10,127 nt of DNA from positions 1-10,127 of the forward strand of contig DIRE01000069.1 of the NCBI GenBank assembly GCA_002426575.1, in the 5' to 3' direction. The notes under the pieces are model-generated. The model had not been told where the DNA came from, made no database searches, and saw only the letters and a program-made list of their open reading frames with translations. Positions 1-6,800 of this stretch are shown here, piece after piece. Made by a program: the position numbers and the translations under genes. Position 1 is the first letter of the stretch. Each line of letters starts with the position of its first letter. The DNA comes from Clostridiaceae bacterium UBA5444 (GTDB lineage: Bacteria; Bacillota; Clostridia; Clostridiales; Oxobacteraceae).

Positions 1-1646
1 ACAAAACTCCATCCTTTTGCCATTAATGTTGAATCAAACTCATTGTTTAATCCTACTGGTGATTTACCTTTTCCTTGATACTCTGATGCTCCTATATCTG
101 GTAAAGTCCCTGGATAAGGTGCAGGCTGTCCAAAGAAGTCCTTCCCTCCATTGTTATCAATAACTTTCCCTGCATTTATGCATGGTGAATTTGCTTTAAG
201 CCTATACCCTGCAAGCGTATTTATCCCAATCTTTCCACTACCTGCATTTATAAGTTTTGGATCTGCATAAACACCATGAGGTTCTTGAGGCTCACCGGCA
301 GTTTTGTTGCCAAAATAGCAATTGTTATCAAAGTAACATGTATCAGCATCATAAATATAACCGCCATCACCAAGATTATAAATTATATTATTATCTACAT
401 TGGCGTATGCACCATGGTTTATTATTCTTGTGCTCATACCTTTGTTAATATAAATAGTATTATTATAAACTTTAGTATTAAAATTTTTTCCTGTTGAGAA
501 TTCAAGTATAGAGTTACAATCATTCTGGCTTATATTATATCTTATTGTATTATCTTCATTATAAGCAGAATCCATTTGGAAGAAATTGCAAATCAACATA
601 AATCCACCTTCATTATCATGACTGTAGTTATATTGAAATGTTGTACCATTACAATTAGCATCACAATCAAATGCTTGCCCATCTATAGTAGTTCTCGTAA
701 GGTAGACTTCATTATATTGGAATATGGTATTATCACTATTAATAGCCCAAAATCCTGCGTTAGCACCTGTTGATGTTTTATGACATTCACTAGCTACATT
801 ATGCTCTACCAAAGCATCTTTACATTCGCAAATAACAATGCCATCTCCGCCTATTTTAGAAAATGAATTATTTCTTATAACAACTCCTATACTAGGAACC
901 CATGCTGCAGGTCCACCCCATGCACCACGAGATATCCAGCTATTATTTCTTATAAATATCCCAGATTGATCTATATCTGTCATACTGCAATTTTCTATCT
1001 TCAAGTCTTTAAAATACGTAGGAATAGTGGGCTTTTCCCAAGAATCCACAACGCAGACAATTCCCCCTGTTCTATAACCTGCACAGCCAGAATAAGATCT
1101 TATATTATCTATGGCCAAGTTTTTAAGATAAATATGGTTACATGCCCCTATATTTTCTGCTGTAACAAAAACAGCTCTTCTAAAATTAACTTTTTCACTT
1201 ACATTGGTTAAATGGAGATTATTCACTTCAATGTATTGTTGATTTTTAAGCATAAATGTAGTAGATACATTATCATTTTCTGTTTTTTCTTTATCTACTA
1301 TTCCTGCACCATCAAATATTGGTTTTTCTCCTATACCATACATGTCTATAACGATAGGTTTTCCTTCTGCTCCGGAGCCGTGAGGCCTTAATTGCCCTGT
1401 CCAGGAACATCCTGCTTTAAATAAAAGTTTATCTCCTGGCTGAAAGACCACACTATTTACTTTATCAAGGGTCTTCCATGGTTTTCCTACTGAGGTACCA
1501 GTGTTTGCATCATCCCCATTTGCAGAATCTACATAGTAGGTATTGCCTATAGAATCTTTATCTACTGTATCCGCAGCACTTACATTAATAGGTAGATATG
1601 TGATAATAATTAGAATTGAAACTAGAAATGCTATTACCCTTTTCAT
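1..1646 (-). CDS. Secreted right-handed parallel beta-helix protein, 3' end missing
   Basis: Read on the minus strand, an open frame starts at ATG 1646 and runs without a stop off the left edge (548 complete codons). The start is fixed by AAGGAGGAAG at 1651-1660, six bases upstream of the ATG. Residues 1-24 form a signal peptide: MKR, a hydrophobic core, then a VSA cleavage site. From about residue 37 comes YYVDSANGDD..TGTS..PWKTLDK, followed by QPGDKLLFKAG and GEKPIFDGAG, the usual entry to secreted beta-helix proteins such as PL9-like lyases. The middle has many short N/D/G-rich rungs (IRNNS, QYNYSHDN, YNNTIYI). It closes with NSPCINAG and DIGASEYQ near residue 522, a common end of this fold. 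From about residue 533, NNEFDSTLMAKGW looks like the start of a GH43_C2-type domain, cut by the window edge. The fold and export are well supported. The substrate and the lyase or hydrolase activity are not: I cannot place catalytic residues. It has 15 cysteines, many for an exported clostridial protein. Confidence 0.85.
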   Translation of the reverse strand, partial: MKRVIAFLVSILIIITYLPINVSAADTVDKDSIGNTYYVDSANGDDANTGTSVGKPWKTLDKVNSVVFQPGDKLLFKAGCSWTGQLRPHGSGAEGKPIVIDMYGIGEKPIFDGAGIVDKEKTENDNVSTTFMLKNQQYIEVNNLHLTNVSEKVNFRRAVFVTAENIGACNHIYLKNLAIDNIRSYSGCAGYRTGGIVCVVDSWEKPTIPTYFKDLKIENCSMTDIDQSGIFIRNNSWISRGAWGGPAAWVPSIGVVIRNNSFSKIGGDGIVICECKDALVEHNVASECHKTSTGANAGFWAINSDNTIFQYNEVYLTRTTIDGQAFDCDANCNGTTFQYNYSHDNEGGFMLICNFFQMDSAYNEDNTIRYNISQNDCNSILEFSTGKNFNTKVYNNTIYINKGMSTRIINHGAYANVDNNIIYNLGDGGYIYDADTCYFDNNCYFGNKTAGEPQEPHGVYADPKLINAGSGKIGINTLAGYRLKANSPCINAGKVIDNNGGKDFFGQPAPYPGTLPDIGASEYQGKGKSPVGLNNEFDSTLMAKGWSF

Positions 1647-1675
1647 TAATCTTCCTCCTTATCATGTTTAAAAAA

Positions 1676-1744
1676 TATCGTTATCAATAGGGATCTTGTA
1701 CTTTGTATGTATAATAATCCCTGGATGACCTTTTGTTGGTATCC
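1676..1744 (-). other. Folded 5' leader of the beta-helix gene (candidate RNA element)
   Basis: Between the predicted promoter and the RBS of the beta-helix gene, the minus-strand RNA can form consecutive hairpins. Hairpin A (1744-1723) pairs GGAUACC with GGUCAUCC, with one bulged C and a 7-nt loop. Hairpin B (1722-1689) begins at the next base and pairs AGGGAU with AUCCCU. A small third hairpin (1689-1676) pairs UAUUG with CGAUA and is followed by six U at 1675-1670, so it resembles a weak terminator just before the RBS. The GC-rich arms stand out against AT-rich surroundings. I recognise no known riboswitch class; a cis-regulatory role is inference. Confidence 0.35.
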
Positions 1745-1799
1745 TTAGATGTTTGTTCCCTTTTACATTTTTTTATGGAGAAAATATTCATTTTCTTTC

Positions 1800-1828
1800 A
1801 TTATATAACTATTTACTCTATATTTAAA
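1800..1828 (-). promoter_or_regulatory. Predicted sigma-A promoter for the beta-helix gene
   Basis: On the minus strand TTTAAA (1828-1823) is followed after 17 bases by a consensus TATAAT (1805-1800). Transcription would start near 1793 and leave a leader of about 145 nt before the ATG at 1646. The start of that RNA can form a small AU hairpin (GAAAAU with AUUUUC, 1795-1780). The -35 box matches TTGACA at four of six positions. AT-rich DNA gives many chance matches, so confidence is moderate. Confidence 0.45.
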
Positions 1829-1910
1829 AACCTAAAAAACTCGTTTAAACCCCTATAGATATATCTTAGGGCTATTTGTTTAAATTATCTCAATATTTCT
1901 GCTAATATCA

Positions 1911-1959
1911 AAAAAACAAATAGTAGGTAGAGTTTATAGGCCCTACCTACTATTTGTTT
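1911..1959 (-). terminator. Second rho-independent terminator behind the purine permease
   Basis: A perfect 17-bp inverted repeat (1914-1930 with 1943-1959) encloses a 12-nt loop. Read on the minus strand the stem ends in TTTGTTT and runs into further T, giving a good U tract; on the plus strand the stem is followed by CCACTC, which is poor. It is therefore a minus-strand terminator. It lies about 25 nt beyond the first terminator and seals read-through from the permease toward the beta-helix gene. Confidence 0.8.
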
Positions 1960-1984
1960 CCACTCTCCTCTTATTTCTCCAATT

Positions 1985-2032
1985 AAAAAAAGCCTATAAA
2001 GTAAACTTATAAGTCTGCTTTATAGGCTTTTT
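1985..2032 (-). terminator. Rho-independent terminator of the purine permease
   Basis: An 11-bp inverted repeat (1991-2001 with 2018-2028) has a 16-nt loop and starts about 25 nt after the permease stop codon. On the minus strand the stem AGCCTATAAAG/CTTTATAGGCT runs into seven T (1991-1985). The plus strand also ends in five T (2028-2032), so it could work in both directions, although no plus-strand gene is seen here. Confidence 0.85.
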
Positions 2033-2052
2033 AACCCTAACCATTCCGCTGC

Positions 2053-3420
2053 TTAAATAAATATAAGCTTAAGTACAAATAGTACTGCAAGTATAATCAT
2101 GGTTCCAGATACTTTTTCTTTCTTTCCTCCAAGTAAATTGAATATTACATAGGAAATTGTTCCGAATATAAGTCCATTAGCTATGCTATATGTTAATGGC
2201 ATCATTATTATTGTTAAGAATGCTGGGATTGCTTCTGTATAATTAAAGAAATCAATCTTTGTTATATTCTGCATCATAAACAGTCCAACAATTATAAGTG
2301 CAGGTGCTGTTGCACATCCTGGGATAGCCATAAAAATTGGTGCAAATACTATTGCTATAAGGAATAGTATTCCTGTGGTAACAGCAGTAAGTCCTGTTCT
2401 TCCGCCTTCTACAACTCCTGCTGAGCTCTCAACATAAGTAGTAACCGTGGAAACACCCAAAAGTGCTCCTAAAGTTGTTCCTACTGCATCTGTAAGTAAG
2501 GCTTCTTTTGCTCTTAAAACATTTCCCTTTTCATCAAACATATCAGCTTTTGATGCAACACCTACAAGGGTTCCAACAGTATCAAAGAAGTCAACAAATA
2601 AGAATGTAAGCATAACTGAAATAAATGTTAATATACCTTCTTTATGAGTAAATACTGAAAAATCCAATTTAAATGCAATATCTTTAATTCCATATACATG
2701 TGCTACGCCTTCTGGTAAATATATCTGATAAAGTTCTGCGGCCTTATCAGGTCCAATAATTCCAGCGTATATCCATGCAATGATTGTACTAGCTAATATT
2801 CCCCATAATATTGATCCTTTAACGTTTTTGTGAACAAGTACACCTGTTATAATTATTCCTATGATACATATTAATACTCTTGGGTCTGACATCTTCCCTA
2901 ATGTAACTAAAGTCGCATCTTCATGAATAACCATTTTAGAGTTTTGTAAACCAATAAATGCAATGAAAAGACCAATTCCAGCGCTTACTGCAATTTTAAG
3001 AGAGTCTGGTATAGCATTTACAACAGCCTCCCTTACTCTTGTTAAAGATAATATTATAAAAATTATACCTTCTACAAAAACTGCTGTAAGTGCAATCTGC
3101 CATGGAATTTTGTTGATTCCGCATACGGTAAATGCAAAGAATGCATTAAGTCCCATTCCTGAAGCTAGTGCATATGGAAGATTAGCATAAAGTCCCATCA
3201 TAATTGTAGTTATACCTGCTGCAAGGCAAGTTGATGTAACTAATGGGCCTTTAGGCATTCCTGTTGCAGATAGGAGGTTTGGGTTAACTGCTATTATGTA
3301 AGCCATTGTAAGGAATGTGGTAAGTCCAGCAATTATCTCTGTTTTAACTGTTGTATTGCTTTCTGTTAGTTTGAACTTTCTTTCTAGAAAACTATCATTA
3401 GCTTTAGTATTTTTACTCAA
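2053..3420 (-). CDS. pbuG: PbuG/AzgA-type guanine/hypoxanthine (purine) permease
   Basis: This 455-residue integral membrane protein is of the NCS2/AzgA-like family, which takes up purine bases such as hypoxanthine, guanine or adenine by proton symport for salvage. The length is normal for the family. Family hallmarks are visible: EIIAGLTTFLTMAYIIAVNP near residues 28-47, GMGLNAFFAF in the third segment, FLFVDFFDTVGTLVGVA in the central substrate-site region, YVESSAGVVEGGRTGLTAV, and PAFLTIIMMPLTYSIANG near the C-terminus. About 12-14 membrane segments are expected from the hydrophobicity and the family fold. The start codon is TTG, supported by GAGGTGG six bases upstream; no in-frame ATG would keep the conserved N-terminus. 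It has its own promoter, a long leader and two terminators, so it is monocistronic. Its neighbours encode exported polysaccharide-related proteins, so it looks functionally separate. Family assignment is firm; PbuG versus an adenine-preferring paralogue cannot be settled by eye. Confidence 0.93.
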   Translation of the reverse strand: MSKNTKANDSFLERKFKLTESNTTVKTEIIAGLTTFLTMAYIIAVNPNLLSATGMPKGPLVTSTCLAAGITTIMMGLYANLPYALASGMGLNAFFAFTVCGINKIPWQIALTAVFVEGIIFIILSLTRVREAVVNAIPDSLKIAVSAGIGLFIAFIGLQNSKMVIHEDATLVTLGKMSDPRVLICIIGIIITGVLVHKNVKGSILWGILASTIIAWIYAGIIGPDKAAELYQIYLPEGVAHVYGIKDIAFKLDFSVFTHKEGILTFISVMLTFLFVDFFDTVGTLVGVASKADMFDEKGNVLRAKEALLTDAVGTTLGALLGVSTVTTYVESSAGVVEGGRTGLTAVTTGILFLIAIVFAPIFMAIPGCATAPALIIVGLFMMQNITKIDFFNYTEAIPAFLTIIMMPLTYSIANGLIFGTISYVIFNLLGGKKEKVSGTMIILAVLFVLKLIFI

Positions 3421-3426
3421 GAATAA

Positions 3427-3433
3427 CCACCTC
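3427..3433 (-). promoter_or_regulatory. Ribosome-binding site that sets the TTG start of the permease
   Basis: GAGGTGG on the minus strand lies six bases before TTG at 3420. The residues that follow lead directly into the conserved N-terminus of the family, so this RBS decides for an uncommon start codon. Confidence 0.75.
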
Positions 3434-3458
3434 GTATAAAATATTAATCAAATTAGAC

Positions 3459-3599
3459 TATCGGGCAAAACCTATTATTTAGATATAAGTGCTATTTATA
3501 GTTTTTAATATAGTTTAGATATTATACTCTTTTAAAAGGGTTATTTTTCACCATCCTTTCAAAATAACTAATAATCAGTAATTAATAAAAGACCCGATA
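3459..3599 (-). other. Folded 5' leader of the permease mRNA (candidate riboswitch-like element)
   Basis: The predicted RNA begins almost at the promoter start point with UAUCGGGU (3599-3592). About 125 nt later it carries GCCCGAUA (3466-3459), giving an 8-bp closing helix with one G-U pair, just before the RBS region. Inside it, GUUAUUUU (3568-3561) pairs with AAAAUAAC (3547-3540), an 8-bp hairpin with a 13-nt loop. The layout, closing helix at +1 and near the RBS of a purine transporter, recalls a riboswitch. The purine-riboswitch core (UUUCUACC with a CCGUAAA-like loop) is absent, and I recognise no PRPP/ykkC, preQ1 or THF core. The helix is seen directly; a regulatory role is inference. 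Confidence 0.4.
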
Positions 3600-3604
3600 T
3601 ATTT

Positions 3605-3632
3605 ATTATAAACATTTTATAATAAAATGCAA
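3605..3632 (-). promoter_or_regulatory. Predicted sigma-A promoter of the purine permease
   Basis: On the minus strand TTGCAT (3632-3627) is separated by 16 bases from a consensus TATAAT (3610-3605). Transcription would begin near 3600-3598, leaving a leader of about 180 nt. The 5' arm of the leader's closing helix starts right there, which supports both predictions. The bases from 3633 to 3730 upstream are AT-rich and hold nothing else I can support. Confidence 0.65.
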
Positions 3633-3730
3633 TTGAATATTCGTATATTATATGAATTAATTAATATATTTTAAATTGATCGTACGCCATTTTTGTTATT
3701 TTGCTTCAAAATCATTGTAATATAAATAAT

Positions 3731-3772
3731 TAAGAGGAGGCAGAAGTTTATATAAACTTCTGCCTCCTCTTA
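3731..3772 (-). terminator. Perfect 42-bp palindrome behind the surface-protein gene, probable terminator
   Basis: Positions 3731-3772 equal their own reverse complement: two 21-base arms with no spacer. It starts 46 nt after the stop of the 1434-residue surface protein and forms a very stable hairpin in its mRNA. The sequence after it on the minus strand (TTAATTATTTATATT) is U-rich but not a clean U run, so termination efficiency is uncertain. Both arms include AGAGGAGG or its complement, so a Shine-Dalgarno-like stretch is buried in the stem. No other terminator candidate lies between this gene and the permease promoter. Confidence 0.6.
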
Positions 3773-3818
3773 GTTTCATAAAACAGTACTAATTATTTTA
3801 TCTGTTTTATTTCTCAAC

Positions 3819-6800
3819 CTATTTAGCAGCTCCTATTAATTTATCAATTGATTTGATTATATCACTAGAAACTACTTTTTCACCACCAGCTACAAATACG
3901 TTGCTGTTAGCATTAACTGTGTCTTTTAGGTACTTCTCTGTAGTAGGTTGTAATGTCTTATCAGTAAGGATTAATACTCCTTTATCTTTTGCAATTAAAG
4001 CTGAAACTGATAATGCATCTGCAAATCCGTTACCTGTTGCAATAAACAAGTTGTCTGATTTTACATTTTCATCATTTCCAAACTCTTTTACTACAGCAAT
4101 ATTTGTGTCATATCTATTAGCTCCAGCTAATCTCTTTACATCTACATTGGCTAAGGCTTTAATCTGTTTTTCAACAGCTGCGGAAACTACCTTATCTCCA
4201 CCAATTATGAACATATCAGTTACCTTGTTTGCCTTTATTATTTCTGCTATAGATTTAGGCAAGTTATTGCCATCAGTTAGTAATATTGGTGCTCCCTTTA
4301 CGCCAGCAATTGAAGCAATACTTAATGCATCTGCATAGCTTTGTCCAGATACTACTACGAATTTAGCGCTATCACCAATCTCTTTAGCAATAAGTGCAGA
4401 TGTTTCATATCTGTCTTTTCCACCAATTCTCTTTACATCTTCTATCTTAAGAGTATTCTTTAATACGTCAACAACTTTGTTAGTTACGACCTTGTCTCCT
4501 CCAACAACAAATACATGTTTAACTCCAAGCCTTTGAATTTCCTTCTTTACTGCATCACTTAAGTTGCTTGGATCAGTTAAAAGAATTGGAGCGTTGTATT
4601 TTTTAGCAAGAGGTGCTGCACAAAGTGAATCAGCATAATTTAATCCATTTGCTAATATAATATATTCAGATGTTTTCCATCCCTTAGAAGATATCTCAAC
4701 GGATGTTTCATACCTATCAGCTCCTGCAATTCTTTCTACCTTTTTGCCTGGTTGTGGATCTGGATCTGGATCTGGGTCTGGATCTGGTGTTTTTGCCTTA
4801 ACTGTTATTTCAACATTTGAAGTTGCAACTCCACCTTGTCCATCATCTACTTTTACTGCAAATTTATCTTCGCCTGCATAATCTTTGCCTGGAGTGTATA
4901 CCCATGATCCATCAGCTTTTACATCTACCTTTCCATGTAATGGAGCAGTAGCTATTGAATATGTTAATACATCTTCTTCAGCATCAGTTGCAACTATCTT
5001 TCCTTCTAGAGCAACATTTTGATCAGTAGATACTTTATAATCTTTAGCTGTAGGAGCTGTATTTGCATTATTAATCTTTACTGTAATAGTTGAAACAGCT
5101 TCTCCACCAAAAGCATCTTTAACTTTTACTGTAAATGAATCATCTCCATAATAGTTCTGTCCAGGTGTATAGGTCCATGTTCCATCAGGATTTACAACAA
5201 CAGTTGAACCTGAATGGGAATTATTAAGGCTATAAGTTAATTCATCTTTGTCAGCATCAGTTGCAACTACTTTACCAGTAACTGCTTTGTTTTTATCAGT
5301 AGTTACACTATAGTTTCCTACTTCTGGTGCTGCATTTTCAACTATAAATGTTGCACAATCTTCTATAGGGTCTTCTAATGTATCTACATATATGCTAACC
5401 ATATTGTCAATTTGTCCATGCATAGTTGCTTTAACCTTAATGTTAAGCTCAACTGTTCCTTTTGCATCTATTTCACCTATAGTCCATACTCCAGTTTTTG
5501 AATCATATGCTCCATTTGAGTCGTCGGAAACATATGCTATTCCTTCTGGAATCTGATGCTCCACCTTTATATTGCGGAGTGGAACTCCTAATGTGTTATC
5601 TACAGATATTTTAATAGTTACTTCTTTTCCTATAAGTGTTGATAATTCTGAAGCAGTAGCCTTTAAAACTAAATCTCCTTCTTGAAGATCAGGGTTTTCA
5701 CCAGTTTGAGGCCATGCAAAATTAACTGTATATTCTTTATTGTCTTTAGCTATAACTAATACATTGTAAGTTCCTTCTGGTTTATCCTTTGCAAACCATA
5801 GGCTATTCTTTGCATCTGGAGCTATATATTCATAGGCTCCCCCATCCTTTGAAACCATTATAGTCTTTGCATTAGCTTGGCTTAAGTCAATTGCACTTCC
5901 ATTATATTTTAACTGTATTTCTGCATATTCCTTACCTTCACGGCTTTCAGTTATTCCTGTAACAAATTCTTTTGCAGGTAATCTCTTTAATGGATTATAT
6001 GCAGCTCCATCTGAATCATCTGCAAAGTATGCTATTCTTCCGCTAGTTGCCCATGCTGTATCAAATTCATCAAGCAAATATTTAAGCTTAACTCCATCAT
6101 CATTTGCTGCTGCAGAATCATTTACACAAACATATTCTTTCCCATCAACCTTTGTAAAGCCTGTAACAGTGATTAAATGTCCCCATGTTGCAGGTATTGG
6201 GAATCCATGTATAATAGGGAAGTTTGCAACATCAGGATCATTATTATTCTCATTTCTTGCGTTACTTACACTTATAACTACAGGTCTTCCATTATATATT
6301 TCTCTCTTTAAGTCATATATGGATGAACATTGTACAACTTTTGTAGTTAATCCGAAGCTGCCCATGTATGAAGCTGAGAATGCCCAGTTACCAAATCCAT
6401 CATAGGTTGTGTCATATACTGACCAAGCACTTTCTTCGGGTAATACTCCAGGTATATTTGATTTTGCTAAATAGTAGTCAACCACATTTGTTGCACTTGT
6501 TGGGCTGCATATGCTATCTGCTATTTTAGGATCTCTAACCATCTGTGAGAAAGCTGGTACATCAAGTACCTTGTCTACTGCCTCTATAGCAGCTTTGTCT
6601 TCACCTTCTGGATAATACATCTTTGCTCCATGATTTAGATCTATTGACCCATTTATAGCTCTAAGTACAGGAGTTGCATTAGGATCGCTTGAATTTAAAG
6701 TAACTCTAAATCTTACAGCATTAGCAGTTTTATCATTCTTAATATAGAGTGTATCTGTCCATATGCCTGCTAATTTTGTTGCATCGGAATCATCAACTGA

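Noticed and set aside
257..1211. Short plus-strand open frames over the left end.
   Set aside because: They lie opposite the continuous beta-helix frame, and their translations are low-complexity without start signals.
1674..1689. A CcpA (cre)-like site, TTGATAACGATATTTT on the minus strand, in the leader of the beta-helix gene.
   Set aside because: It keeps the central CG but misses three conserved positions, including the terminal CA. In AT-rich DNA this is not enough.
3421..3600. A guanine/adenine riboswitch in front of the purine permease.
   Set aside because: The conserved UUUCUACC core and its partner loop are not present on the minus strand. Only an unassigned folded leader can be supported.
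3633..3650. A PurBox-like match (core ACGAAT against CCGAAC) just upstream of the permease -35 box.
   Set aside because: Two core mismatches, no paired inverted copy, and the flanking A/T positions match by composition alone.
4756..4785. Short direct repeats as a possible CRISPR or intergenic repeat.
   Set aside because: They are in-frame codons for a Pro-Asp linker, with no spacers.
6117..6509. The C39-like domain as part of a bacteriocin-processing ABC transporter.
   Set aside because: No transporter membrane segments or ATPase motifs are present, and the protein is exported and wall-bound, so the free extracellular peptidase-like form fits.
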